Source: JACQHM01 sp964535215 (GTDB lineage Bacteria; Methylomirabilota; Methylomirabilia; Methylomirabilales; JACQHM01). Taken from it: a stretch of 64,000 nucleotides of DNA. The translations under genes and the position numbers were made by a program. Where the stretch lies: the NCBI GenBank assembly GCA_964535215.1, contig CAZHST010000003.1:75357-139356 (forward strand). The letters are read 5' to 3'. This document shows positions 27,585 to 36,838 of this stretch, one piece after another (position 1 is the stretch's first letter; each line of letters begins with the position of its first letter). The notes under the pieces were generated by a model, which worked only from the letters and a program-made list of their open reading frames with translations, had not been told where the DNA came from and ran no database searches.

Positions 27585-29810
27585 TCACCGGGCGAAGAAA
27601 GCCGGGAGGGCCTCCTCCCAGGCCTTCCTCATCCCTTCCACAGGAAGATCAATGCTGCACCCGGGACCTTGAATCCGGTACCTGGAACCCCAAACCCGAC
27701 CCAGCACCTGGAGAGGCACCCCGTGATCATCGGCGATCCTTCGAAGGGCCGGGAAGGCCTGCTCCTGAAGGGAAAGGACGATCCGGGACGGGGATTCACC
27801 GAAGAGGAGGGCATCGGGGCGGATCCCCTCTGGAAGGGCGACTTCGACCCCGAGGGATCCTTCAGGGCCCGAGATGCAGGACTCGGCTAACGCCACGGCC
27901 AACCCCCCATCGGAACAGTCATGGGCCGAGGCGATCAGGCCGGACCGGATCGCCTGAAGACAGGCTGCCTGGACCCTCTTTTCCAGATCCAGGTCCAGGA
28001 GGGGCGGCCTCCCCTGGGTCAAGCCGTGGATGACCGAGAGGTACTCACTTCCCCCCAGCTCCTCCTTCGTCTCGCCCAAGAGGACGACCAGATCTCCCGC
28101 CTGTTTAAACCCCTGGGTCGTGACGTGGGAGAGATCTTCCAGGAGCCCAAGCATCCCCACGATGGGCGTTGGAAAGATGGCCATACCTTTCGTCTCGTTG
28201 TAGAAGCTGACATTTCCACCGGTCACGGGTGTTCCCAGGATCTCGCAGGCCTTGGCCATCCCTTTGACGGCTTCGGCGAACTGCCACATGATCTCAGGGT
28301 TCTCGGGGCTTCCAAAGTTCAGGCAGTTCGTGATGGCGACCGGAAGAGCTCCGGAGCAGACGGTATTCCGGGCCGCCTCGGCCACGGCCAGCATCCCGCC
28401 CAGGTAAGGATCGAGATACGTATAACGCCCATTCCCATCGCAGCTTAAGGCGATCCCTCTTCTCGTCCCCTTCACCCGCAGGACCACGGCATCGGAGCCC
28501 GGGAGGACGAGGGTGTTGAGATAGAGCATGTGATCATACTGGCGGTAGATCATGGCCTTCGAGGCGATGTTCGGGGAGGCGAGGAGCCTCAGGAGAACCT
28601 CATTGTACTCCGAGGGAAGGGGGAGGGTGGAGAGGTCAAGGCTCTGAACCCTGTCAAGGTCCTGAGGCCGCTTCATCGGGCGGACATAGATAGGGGCCCC
28701 ATCAACCAGGGCCTTGGCGGGGATCTCGGCCACGACCCTCCCTCTCTCCTTCACCCGTAGGAAACCGTCGTCGGTGACAGTGCCGATGACCGACACCTCG
28801 AGATCCCACTCCCCGAAGATCCTCTTGACCTCTTCCTCGGTCCCCCTCCTCACCACGAGGAGCATCCGCTCCTGAGACTCGGACAGCATCACCTCGTAGG
28901 GGGTCATGCCCTCCTCACGCCGGGGGACCTTGTCCAGATCAATCTCGATCCCTACGTTCCCCCGGGCAGCCATCTCCGCCGTGGAGCAGGTGAGCCCGGC
29001 GGCCCCCATGTCCTGGATACCGACGAGCCAATCGGTCTCCATCAGCCTAAGACATGCCTCGATAAGACATTTCTCCTTGAAAGGATCCCCCACCTGAACC
29101 GTGGGCCGCCGCTCGGGAGATTCCTCGCTGAAGGCCTCCGAGGCCATCGTTGCTCCGTGGATGCCATCCCGCCCGGTCCTGGCCCCGACGTAGATCACAG
29201 GGTTCCCGACCCCTTCGGCCCGGGCCCTGAAGATCCGATCCCTCCTGACAATCCCCAGGCAGAGGACATTCACCAGGGGGTTTGTGGTGTAACAGTCGGC
29301 GAAGAAGCACTCCCCCCCTACCGTGGGAACCCCCACGGCATTCCCGTAGCCGCTGATCCCGGCGATGACCCTTGAGAAGAGATACCGATTCTTCGGATCG
29401 GTCAGAGGGCCAAAGCGGAGGGAGTCCAGGAGGGCGATGGGCCTGGCCCCCATGGCGAAGATGTCCCGGATGATCCCCCCGACCCCCGTAGCCGCTCCCT
29501 GGTACGGCTCGATGAAGGAGGGGTGATTGTGGCTCTCCATCTTGAAGACAAGGGCCAGGCCATCACCCAGGTCCACCACCCCGGCGTTCTCGCCGGGACC
29601 GATCAGCACCCGCTCCCCTTTCGTCGGGAACTTCTTGAGGTGGATCTTCGAACTTTTGTAGCTACAATGCTCCGACCACATCACGGAGAAGATCCCGAGC
29701 TCCGTGAAGGTGGGCTCCCTCCCGAGGATCGCCTTGATCTTCTCATACTCTTCGGCCGTTAAGCCGTGCTCGGCCACGAGTTCCGGAGTGATCACGAGAG
29801 GCTCCTTCAT
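27585..29810 (-). CDS. purL: Phosphoribosylformylglycinamidine synthase subunit PurL
   Basis: The large subunit of the three-part FGAM synthase (PurL-PurQ-PurS), which converts FGAR and ATP with ammonia from glutamine to FGAM. Length 741 fits the small-type PurL. Visible motifs are MWSEHCSYKSSK near the N-terminus, GPGENAGVV, MESHNHPSFIEPYQGAATGVGGIIRDIF, and DCSDGGLAVALAE in the second half. It follows purQ by four bases, giving the order purS-purQ-purL. Confidence 0.96.
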   Translation of the reverse strand: MKEPLVITPELVAEHGLTAEEYEKIKAILGREPTFTELGIFSVMWSEHCSYKSSKIHLKKFPTKGERVLIGPGENAGVVDLGDGLALVFKMESHNHPSFIEPYQGAATGVGGIIRDIFAMGARPIALLDSLRFGPLTDPKNRYLFSRVIAGISGYGNAVGVPTVGGECFFADCYTTNPLVNVLCLGIVRRDRIFRARAEGVGNPVIYVGARTGRDGIHGATMASEAFSEESPERRPTVQVGDPFKEKCLIEACLRLMETDWLVGIQDMGAAGLTCSTAEMAARGNVGIEIDLDKVPRREEGMTPYEVMLSESQERMLLVVRRGTEEEVKRIFGEWDLEVSVIGTVTDDGFLRVKERGRVVAEIPAKALVDGAPIYVRPMKRPQDLDRVQSLDLSTLPLPSEYNEVLLRLLASPNIASKAMIYRQYDHMLYLNTLVLPGSDAVVLRVKGTRRGIALSCDGNGRYTYLDPYLGGMLAVAEAARNTVCSGALPVAITNCLNFGSPENPEIMWQFAEAVKGMAKACEILGTPVTGGNVSFYNETKGMAIFPTPIVGMLGLLEDLSHVTTQGFKQAGDLVVLLGETKEELGGSEYLSVIHGLTQGRPPLLDLDLEKRVQAACLQAIRSGLIASAHDCSDGGLAVALAESCISGPEGSLGVEVALPEGIRPDALLFGESPSRIVLSLQEQAFPALRRIADDHGVPLQVLGRVWGSRYRIQGPGCSIDLPVEGMRKAWEEALPAFFAR

Positions 29811-29814
29811 CGGC

Positions 29815-30507
29815 CTACCGGTGGGCGAGACTCTTCACGGCGGCCTCAAAAAGGAGGCGGCCGTCCTCGCTCCCTAGAAGGGCTTCCGAGGCCCGCTCGG
29901 GGTGGGGCATCAGACCCAGGACATTCCCCTGACGGTTACAGATCCCGGCGATGTTCATCACCGAACCGTTCGGGTTCGCCTCCTCGCTGATCGTCCCGTC
30001 GGCCTCCGCATAGCGGAAGATGACCTGGCCGTGCTGGTGGAGGGCCTGGAGGGTCTCCCGGTCGGCGTAGTACCTTCCCTCACCGTGGGAGATGGGCATC
30101 CGGAGGACCCGACCCTGAAGTCCTGTGACGAAGGGGGAGAGTTCGCTTTCGACCCGAAGGTGGACCCACTGGCATCTATACTGGAGGGAGCGGTTCCGAC
30201 AGAGGGCTCCCGGTAGAAGACCGGCCTCACAGAGGATCTGAAAGCCGTTACAGCTCCCCAGGACAAGGCCCCCCTTCGATGCGAACTCGGCCACGGCCTG
30301 CATGGCCGGCGAGAAGCGGGCAATGGCCCCGGCCCGGAGGTAATCGCCGTAGGAGAAGCCTCCCGGGAGGATGACACAATCCGCCCCCTTGAGGTCCGTC
30401 TCCTTGTGCCAGATGTAGAACGCTTGATACCCCAGGACCTCCCCCAGGACCCAGGAGAAGTCCTCGTGACTCCATGACCCCGGGAAGACCAGGATGCCGA
30501 ATCGCAC
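29815..30507 (-). CDS. purQ: Phosphoribosylformylglycinamidine synthase glutaminase subunit PurQ
   Basis: A class I glutamine amidotransferase of 230 residues. From GTG 30507, just after the purS stop and behind GAGGAGG, it starts VRFGILVFPGSW. The nucleophile is the Cys of VLGSCNGFQIL and the His/Glu pair lies in LMPHPERASE. It delivers ammonia to PurL. The open frame further upstream to 30573 overlaps purS and is rejected. Confidence 0.95.
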   Translation of the reverse strand: MRFGILVFPGSWSHEDFSWVLGEVLGYQAFYIWHKETDLKGADCVILPGGFSYGDYLRAGAIARFSPAMQAVAEFASKGGLVLGSCNGFQILCEAGLLPGALCRNRSLQYRCQWVHLRVESELSPFVTGLQGRVLRMPISHGEGRYYADRETLQALHQHGQVIFRYAEADGTISEEANPNGSVMNIAGICNRQGNVLGLMPHPERASEALLGSEDGRLLFEAAVKSLAHR

Positions 30508-30509
30508 CC

Positions 30510-30758
30510 CTACACCTCCTCGAGGTCGAACGTGTAATCCTCGATCACCGGATTGGCCAGGAGCTTCCGGCACATCTCGTCTACCTGGGCCCTGGCCTCT
30601 TTGGCGTCCATGCCGTTCAAGGTGATGACCAGAAACTTCCCCATCCGGACCTCTCTCACCCCCTGAAAGCCAAGGCTCTCCAGGGCACTCTTCACGGTAT
30701 CGCCCTGGGGGTCCAGCACCCCTTTCTTTAACGTGACATAGATGTTGGCCCGTACCAT
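30510..30758 (-). CDS. purS: Phosphoribosylformylglycinamidine synthase subunit PurS
   Basis: An 82-residue protein with the PurS pattern: ANIYVTLKKGVLDPQGDTV, then GFQGVREVRMGKFLVITL and a C-terminal MCRKLLANPVIEDYTFDLEEV. It assembles the PurL-PurQ complex and helps ammonia transfer. It begins two bases after the purB stop, so purB-purS-purQ-purL is one unit. Confidence 0.93.
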   Translation of the reverse strand: MVRANIYVTLKKGVLDPQGDTVKSALESLGFQGVREVRMGKFLVITLNGMDAKEARAQVDEMCRKLLANPVIEDYTFDLEEV

Positions 30759-30760
30759 CG

Positions 30761-32062
30761 TTAATCCGTCAACAGGCCAACCCGCTCAAAGATGGCATCA
30801 ACATGCTTAAAATGGACGGCGGGATCAAAGCAGGCCTCGACCTCCTCCCGGTTAAGGTAGCGCAAGACCTCTGCATCCTGCAACAGGAGCCCTTTAAAGT
30901 CTGTCTCCTCCTCCCATGCCCTCATCGCATTCCGCTGGACGAGGGTGTAGGCCTCTTCCCGGGATGCACCCTTTTCAATAAGGGCTAGCAGTACCTGCTC
31001 GGAGAAGATGAGACCAAAGCTCCCGTCCAGGTTCCGGCGCATCCTTCCGGGATAGACCCTGAGATCCTCCAGGATCTCCGAGAATTTCTCCAACATGTAG
31101 TCCAAAAGGATCGTCGAATCCGGGAGGATGACGCGCTCGACCGACGAATGGCTGATGTCCCGCTCATGCCAGAGGGGAATATTCTCCAGGGCCGCCTGGA
31201 CATTGGCCCGGAGGATCCGGGCCAGCCCTGAAAGCTGCTCGCAGGAGACCGGGTTCCGTTTGTGGGGCATGGCCGAGGAGCCGGTCTGTCCCCTGGCGAA
31301 AGGCTCTTCCACCTCCCGAACCTCCGTCCGCTGGAGGTGCCGGATCTCGGTGGCGAAGCGATCAATGGAGCTTCCCACCAGGGCAAGGGCTGTCAGGTAC
31401 TCGGCGTGGCGGTCCCGGGGAACGACCTGGGAGGCAGCCGGTTCCGGTTTCAAGCCGAGCCGCTCTAAGACATAAGCCTCGATCGAAGGGGGGAGGTGGG
31501 CGAAGGTCCCGACGGCACCGGAGAGCTTCCCGAAGCCTATGATCTCCCGGGCCCGCTGGAGGCGGGCCAAGCCTCGTTGAAGCTCGGCGTACCACGTGGC
31601 CAGCTTCAGGCCGAAGGTGATGGGCTCGGCGTGGACCCCGTGGGTCCTGCCGATCATGGGAGTCGCCTTATGTTTCAGGGCCAGCTCCCTGAGGACACCG
31701 AGGGCCTTCTCGACATCCTCGATCAGGAGCCCTGCCGCCTCCTTCATCTGGACAGCCAACGCCGTGTCCATCAGATCGGAGGAGGTTAAACCCATGTGGA
31801 TGTATCGGGCTTCCTCCCCTACCCGCTCGGCAACGGCCCTTAGGAAGGCGACGACCTCATGCCGGGTCTCCCGCTCCAGCTCATGAACCCTCTGGATCTC
31901 ATACCCGGCCCTCTCCTGAATGACCTTTAGCGCCTCCCCAGGGATCTTCCCATGCTCCGCCCAAGCCTCACAGGCCAGCACCTCGATCTTCAGCCAGAGA
32001 TCGAACCGGTGCGCCGGGTCCCAGACCTTCGCCATCCGAGGCAACGTGTAGCGGGGAATCAC
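30761..32062 (-). CDS. purB: Adenylosuccinate lyase
   Basis: Splits adenylosuccinate and SAICAR in purine synthesis. The 433 residues include GRTHGVHAEPITFGLK with the catalytic histidine, and the fumarase/aspartase superfamily signature GSSAMPHKRNPVSCE with the mobile-loop serine. It is the first gene of the purB-purS-purQ-purL run. Confidence 0.95.
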   Translation of the reverse strand: MIPRYTLPRMAKVWDPAHRFDLWLKIEVLACEAWAEHGKIPGEALKVIQERAGYEIQRVHELERETRHEVVAFLRAVAERVGEEARYIHMGLTSSDLMDTALAVQMKEAAGLLIEDVEKALGVLRELALKHKATPMIGRTHGVHAEPITFGLKLATWYAELQRGLARLQRAREIIGFGKLSGAVGTFAHLPPSIEAYVLERLGLKPEPAASQVVPRDRHAEYLTALALVGSSIDRFATEIRHLQRTEVREVEEPFARGQTGSSAMPHKRNPVSCEQLSGLARILRANVQAALENIPLWHERDISHSSVERVILPDSTILLDYMLEKFSEILEDLRVYPGRMRRNLDGSFGLIFSEQVLLALIEKGASREEAYTLVQRNAMRAWEEETDFKGLLLQDAEVLRYLNREEVEACFDPAVHFKHVDAIFERVGLLTD

Positions 32063-32082
32063 GAGACCTCCTGCTCAAAGAG

Positions 32083-32133
32083 ACAGCGTTCTTTCAGGCT
32101 GATGGCGGATCGCTGGTGGCTGACGGCTTCCCT
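32083..32133. repeat. Degenerate GCTGA-type intergenic repeat
   Basis: The gap between the M16 peptidase and purB contains GGCTGATGGCGG, GCTGGTGGCTGACGG and similar words. Related words appear in other gaps of this window (see 35781 and 61860). Confidence 0.35.
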
Positions 32134-33384
32134 TTACGGAGAGATGCGGCCAAGGGAGGTCAGGGTGTACGCCTCACGGGCGAAGAGGGAGCGGGCCAGG
32201 GCCTGAAAGCGGTCCGGGGTCACCTCCTCGATCCCCTGGATAATCTCCTCCAGATCGTAGTACCGTCCAAAGTAGAGCTCCATCTTGGCAAGGCGGGTCA
32301 TCCGGCTGCTCGTCCCCTCCAACCCCAGGAGGAGGTTTCCCTTCAATTGCTCTTTGGCCCGCTTGAACTCGTCGAGATCAACGGGTTCTTCTTTCAGCCT
32401 TCGCCCTTCGGCCTTGATCAACTCCACCACCTGGCCAAAGGATTCGGCACTACATCCGGCGTAGACGACCAGGAGACCGGCATCACGGTAGGAAGACTGA
32501 TACGAGTAGATCGAGTAGACGAGACCCCGTTTCTCCCTGATCTCCTGGAAAAGCCTGGAGCTCATGCCCCCGCCCAGGATGGCGTTCAAGAGGTAGAGGG
32601 CATAGCGGTCCTCATGGGCATAAGGGAGGGCCTCCACCCCAAGGCAGAGGTGGACCTGGGAGGTGTCGCGGGCCCCGTTTACCTCAACCTGACGGGATGT
32701 GGGAGGGCCTGAGTTGACGGGGACGGCCCTTCCCCTGAACTCCTTGAAGGCCTCTTCCAGGAGGTCCATCAGGCGTCCATGGTCCAGATCCCCGGCGGCG
32801 GCGACGATCATCCGATCGGGCTGGTAGAAAGACTTCATGTGCTGGAGGACATCCTCCCGGGTGATGCTCAAGAGGGTTTCCTTGAACCCCAACACCGGCC
32901 TCCCCAGCGGGTGATCCCCCCAGATGGCCTGGGTAAAGAGGTCATGGATCAGGTCATCGGGGGTGTCCTCGACCATCTTGATCTCCTCCAGGACCACCTT
33001 CTGCTCCCGCTCGATATCCTGGGGGTCCAACCGGGGGTGGAGGAGGATGTCCGAGAGGAGGTCCACGGCCAACGGGAGGTGCTCCCCCAACACCTTGGCG
33101 TAGAAGCAGGTCTGTTCCCGGCTGGTAAAGGCGTCGAGAGTCCCCCCCACGGCATCAATGGTCTTGGCAATCTCCTCGGCGCTCCGCTTCTCCGTCCCCT
33201 TGAAGAGGAGGTGCTCCATGAAGTGGGAGATCCCCGCCTTCTCCGCCGGCTCGTCCCTGGACCCCACGTTCACCCAGACGCCGAGGGCCACGGACTTGAC
33301 ATGGGGCATCCGTTCGGTCAGGACCACCATGCCATTCGAGAGGAGCCCACGATGGTAGAGTTTTGTCTTAGCGATGGATCTCAC
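32134..33384 (-). CDS. M16-family zinc peptidase (processing peptidase-like)
   Basis: A 416-residue single-unit M16 protein. The inverted zinc motif HFMEH occurs in AGISHFMEHLLFKGT, with the downstream glutamate in the QTCFYAKVLGEHL region, and the second half has the RGLVYSIYSYQSSY stretch. GTG 33384 overlaps the pnp end by 17 bases and has AGGAAAGG upstream; the longer frame to 33417 would overlap pnp more and is not used. It follows pnp, as its orthologues do in many bacteria, and may act as a peptide-degrading or processing protease. Confidence 0.85.
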   Translation of the reverse strand: MRSIAKTKLYHRGLLSNGMVVLTERMPHVKSVALGVWVNVGSRDEPAEKAGISHFMEHLLFKGTEKRSAEEIAKTIDAVGGTLDAFTSREQTCFYAKVLGEHLPLAVDLLSDILLHPRLDPQDIEREQKVVLEEIKMVEDTPDDLIHDLFTQAIWGDHPLGRPVLGFKETLLSITREDVLQHMKSFYQPDRMIVAAAGDLDHGRLMDLLEEAFKEFRGRAVPVNSGPPTSRQVEVNGARDTSQVHLCLGVEALPYAHEDRYALYLLNAILGGGMSSRLFQEIREKRGLVYSIYSYQSSYRDAGLLVVYAGCSAESFGQVVELIKAEGRRLKEEPVDLDEFKRAKEQLKGNLLLGLEGTSSRMTRLAKMELYFGRYYDLEEIIQGIEEVTPDRFQALARSLFAREAYTLTSLGRISP

Positions 33385-35494
33385 CCCTTTCCTTCCTGCC
33401 GCCCGGTGTCGCCCCACCCTTCAGAAGCTCCTTCCGGCTCAAACGGATCTTGCCAGATTTGTCAATCTCAATGACCTTGACCAGGATCTCATCCCCCTCG
33501 GAGAGGACATCTTCCACCCGCCGGATCCGTTGGTCCGAGATCTGGGAGATGTGGAGGAGACCATCAGTCCCCGGGAGGATCTCCACGAAGGCGCCGAAGT
33601 CCATGATCTTCACCACCTTGCCGAGGTAGACCTTCCCGACCTCGGGGACCTCGATAATCTTGCTGATAATCCCCAGGGCCCGTTGGGCTGCCGCCTCATC
33701 CGTGGAGGCGATCTCCACCCGGCCGCTGTCGTCAACGTCGATCTTGACCCCCGTCTGCTCGATGATGGAGCGGATCATCTTGCCCCCAGGACCGATGACC
33801 TCCCGGATCTTGTCCACAGGGATCTGGATCGTGATGATCCTTGGGGCATACTTGGAAATCTCAGGCCGGGGCTTTGAAAGGGTCCGGTCCATGATGTCCA
33901 GGACATGATGCCTGGCAACCCTGGCCTGGTTTAACGCCTTCCCCATGATCTCCACGGTGATGCCGGGGACCTTGATATCCATTTGGAGGGCCGTGATCCC
34001 CGTCCTGGTCCCGGCCACCTTGAAGTCCATATCCCCCAGGTGATCCTCCAACCCGATGATGTCCGTCAAGATGGCATACCGGTCCTTGCCCATGACTAAG
34101 CCCATGGCCACCCCACCGACCGCCGCCTTCACCGGGACGCCGGCGTCCATCAGGGCCAGGGACCCCCCACAGACCGTTGCCATCGAGGAGGAGCCGTTCG
34201 ACTCCAAGATGTCGGAAACAAGGCGGACGATATAGGGGAAGGCCTCTCTCGAAGGAAGGACCTGCGAGAGGGCCCGCTCGGCCAAGAGCCCGTGACCGAT
34301 CTCCCGCCGTCCCGGGCCCCTCAAGAACCGGATCTCCCCCACGCTGAAGGGGGGAAAGTTGTAGTGGAGCATGAAGCGCTTCGTCCCTTCCCCTTCGATG
34401 TCATCCAGCTTCTGCTCGTCCTCAGAGGTCCCCAGGGTCGTCGTTACCAAGGCCTGGGTCTGACCCCGGGTGAAGAGGGCCGAACCGTGGGTCCTGGGCA
34501 ACACCCCTACCTCGCAGGTGATGGGGCGAACCTCGTCCAGCCTCCGTCCATCAGGCCGGCGCCCCTCCTCTAAGATCAGACGACGAAGTTCTTCCCGCTC
34601 AATCTCCTCCAGGACCTCCTTGGCCTGGAGCTTCCGTTCGGGAGGCTCTTCGGCAAAGGTCTCCATGAGCTGATTCAGGATCTCTTGGCGCCTCACCTTC
34701 TGTTCTTCCTTGTCCAGGATGAGGACCAGCTCCCGGATCGGCCCCCGGTAGAGATCCTCAACCCGTCTCACGAGGTCCGGATCTGGCTCCGGGGAGACAA
34801 AAGGGGCCTTTTGGACACCCACCGCCTGGGCCAGCTCCCGCTGCATCTCGATGAGGATCTTTAACGAACGGTGCCCCTCGTCAATGCCTTGGAGGACCAC
34901 CTCCTCCGGTACCTCCTTGGCCCCTGCCTCCACCATCACCACGGCCTCCTCGGTCCCCGCCACGACCAGGTCCAGGTCGCTCTCCTCGAGCTGGGCGTAA
35001 GTCGGGTTCAAAATGAACCTCCCCTGGACCCTCCCCACCCTGAGGGCCCCGATGGGCCCGTTGAAGGGGATCGGGGAAACGGTCAGAGCAGCCGAGGCCC
35101 CCACCAGGGCCAGGATATCAGGGTCATTCTGCCCATCGAAGGAAAGGACCGTCCCGATGATCTGGACCTCCTGCTTGTAGCCCTTGGGGAAAAGGGGACG
35201 GATAGGCCGGTCAATCAGGCGGGCGGTCACCGTCTCCCGCTCATGGGGCCGCCCCTCCCTTCGGAAGAAGCTTCCCGGGATTCGACCTGCCGCGTACATC
35301 CGCTCCTGGTAATCAACGGTCAACGGGAAGAAGTCCACCCCCTCCTTTGGCGGCTGCTTTGAAGCCACAACCGTGACCAAGACGATTGTCTCCCCGTAAC
35401 GGACCCAGACCGCTCCATCGGCCTGCCTCGCCACCTTACCAGTCTCGATGGAAAAGGTCGTCCCGTTGATGGTACGCTCGACCCGGTAACTCAT
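33368..35494 (-). CDS. pnp: Polyribonucleotide nucleotidyltransferase (PNPase)
   Basis: A 3'-5' phosphorolytic exoribonuclease of mRNA decay. The 708 residues carry two RNase PH domains (RRPDGRRLDEVRPI, FTRGQTQALVTTTLGT, GSSSMATVCGGSLALMDAG), a KH domain (IREVIGPGGKMIRSIIEQTG) and an S1 domain (GKVVKIMDFGAFVEILPGTDG). It overlaps the rpsO stop by four bases (ATGA), the classic rpsO-pnp pair. Confidence 0.96.
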   Translation of the reverse strand: MSYRVERTINGTTFSIETGKVARQADGAVWVRYGETIVLVTVVASKQPPKEGVDFFPLTVDYQERMYAAGRIPGSFFRREGRPHERETVTARLIDRPIRPLFPKGYKQEVQIIGTVLSFDGQNDPDILALVGASAALTVSPIPFNGPIGALRVGRVQGRFILNPTYAQLEESDLDLVVAGTEEAVVMVEAGAKEVPEEVVLQGIDEGHRSLKILIEMQRELAQAVGVQKAPFVSPEPDPDLVRRVEDLYRGPIRELVLILDKEEQKVRRQEILNQLMETFAEEPPERKLQAKEVLEEIEREELRRLILEEGRRPDGRRLDEVRPITCEVGVLPRTHGSALFTRGQTQALVTTTLGTSEDEQKLDDIEGEGTKRFMLHYNFPPFSVGEIRFLRGPGRREIGHGLLAERALSQVLPSREAFPYIVRLVSDILESNGSSSMATVCGGSLALMDAGVPVKAAVGGVAMGLVMGKDRYAILTDIIGLEDHLGDMDFKVAGTRTGITALQMDIKVPGITVEIMGKALNQARVARHHVLDIMDRTLSKPRPEISKYAPRIITIQIPVDKIREVIGPGGKMIRSIIEQTGVKIDVDDSGRVEIASTDEAAAQRALGIISKIIEVPEVGKVYLGKVVKIMDFGAFVEILPGTDGLLHISQISDQRIRRVEDVLSEGDEILVKVIEIDKSGKIRLSRKELLKGGATPGGRKERGEIHR

Positions 35495-35757
35495 CTCCTC
35501 AACCCTAACCTCTCGACGAGACTCTTGTAGCGCTGATAGTCCTTCTGCCGGAGGTAATCCAGGAGCCTCCTTCGCTTCCCGACGAGCATCAGGAGTCCCC
35601 GCCGGGAATGGTGATCTTTCTTGTGAACGTTCAGGTGCTCGGTGAGGTAGTTGATCCGCTCGGTGAGAAGCGCAATCTGGACCTCCGGAGAACCGGTATC
35701 AGACTCATGCCGTTTGAACTGGCCGATCAGCTCGGCCTTGTCGAAATCCTTCGCCAC
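35491..35757 (-). CDS. rpsO: 30S ribosomal protein S15
   Basis: An 88-residue S15 with family hallmarks FKRHESDTGSPEVQIALLTERI, HLNVHKKDHHSRRGLLMLVGKRRRLLDYL and a C-terminal YKSLVERLGLRR. S15 binds 16S rRNA early in 30S assembly and usually represses its own mRNA; the gap upstream holds an inverted repeat that could be part of the leader. Confidence 0.96.
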   Translation of the reverse strand: MAKDFDKAELIGQFKRHESDTGSPEVQIALLTERINYLTEHLNVHKKDHHSRRGLLMLVGKRRRLLDYLRQKDYQRYKSLVERLGLRR

Positions 35758-35780
35758 CCACCCCTCCTTAAATAATAAGG

Positions 35781-35846
35781 TTCAGCGGCCAGCCGTTCGC
35801 CGTCAGCCTTCAGCAGAGATAGCTAATCCCTAATAGCTGAAGGCCC
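35781..35846. repeat. Inverted repeat / degenerate GCTGA-type sequence between ribF and rpsO
   Basis: GCCTTCAGC (35806-35814) and GCTGAAGGC (35836-35844) form a perfect 9-bp inverted repeat with a 21-base loop, inside words such as CAGCCGTTCGCCGTCAGCC. It has no U-tract, so it may be a repeat remnant or an RNA stem in the rpsO leader. Confidence 0.4.
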
Positions 35847-35869
35847 GCTTTATAGTTAGCACAAGGTCA

Positions 35870-36838
35870 TTACGCCTGTAAAGCCCATTTTTGCCAGGCT
35901 GAAGTCTCAACCCCCGCCAAAAGTTCCTGGGCGGTTTGGTAATCCCGTCGGATCTGCTCCCGAAGCGCTTCAGGACCCGGGAAGGTCCGCTCCTCCCTAA
36001 TCCACCCGAGGAAGAAAAGGGTTAACTCCTCACCGTACAACTCCTCCCCAGGAGGATCCAGGAGATGGGCTTCCACCCTTCTGGCTTCCCCGCCAAAGGT
36101 AGGGGCCCACCCAACGTTGATCAGGGCATCCAGGAGGCGCCCCTTGACGGCGGCCTTGCCGGCGTAGACCCCATCCGGGATCAGGAGATCAGGCGGTGGG
36201 GTGAGGTTTGCCGTGGGATACCCGACAACCCCCTTCCCCCTCCCAGACCCCCGCTCGACACACCCCCTCACCATGTAGGGACGGCCCAGGAACCTGGACG
36301 CCTCTCGGACCTCTCCTCTCTGAAGAAGACCCCTGATCAGGGTGCTGGAGACGACCTGCCCCCCGATCGTCACCCGCGGGATGACCTCGACCCCAAACCC
36401 GAAGGCGTTTCCGAGTTTCCTCAAAAGGGCCGTATCCCCTTTCCGATCCCTGCCGAAGGCAAAGTCAAAGCCCACGCAAACCTCCTTCACATGGAGGCCC
36501 TCCACCAGGATCTCCTTCACAAAGGCTTCAGGGGAGGTGGCGGCGAGGGTGGCCGTGAACTTCTGCGCGACGCAGAGGTCTAACCCCAAGGCCTTGAGGA
36601 TCTGGAGTTTTATTTCTAAAGGGGTGATCAACTTGGGGCAGCGCTTTGGATCCAGGATCTCCAGGGGATGATTGGCAAAGGTGTACACACAGGCCGTCCC
36701 CCCTTTCTCCCGGGCACGCCTTATGACCCTCTGAAGGATCTCCTGATGGCCCAGGTGCACGCCATCGAAGGTCCCGACCGCTACCACCACAAAAGGGAAT
36801 TCCCCTCTAACGGTCTCGATGTCCTCGATGACGATCAT
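35870..36838 (-). CDS. ribF: Bifunctional riboflavin kinase / FAD synthetase
   Basis: Makes FMN then FAD. Of 322 residues the N-terminal nucleotidyltransferase domain has VGTFDGVHLGHQEIL and the C-terminal riboflavin kinase domain has GYPTANLTPPPDLLIPDGVYAGKA and INVGWAPTFGG. It overlaps the truB stop by four bases. Confidence 0.95.
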   Translation of the reverse strand: MIVIEDIETVRGEFPFVVVAVGTFDGVHLGHQEILQRVIRRAREKGGTACVYTFANHPLEILDPKRCPKLITPLEIKLQILKALGLDLCVAQKFTATLAATSPEAFVKEILVEGLHVKEVCVGFDFAFGRDRKGDTALLRKLGNAFGFGVEVIPRVTIGGQVVSSTLIRGLLQRGEVREASRFLGRPYMVRGCVERGSGRGKGVVGYPTANLTPPPDLLIPDGVYAGKAAVKGRLLDALINVGWAPTFGGEARRVEAHLLDPPGEELYGEELTLFFLGWIREERTFPGPEALREQIRRDYQTAQELLAGVETSAWQKWALQA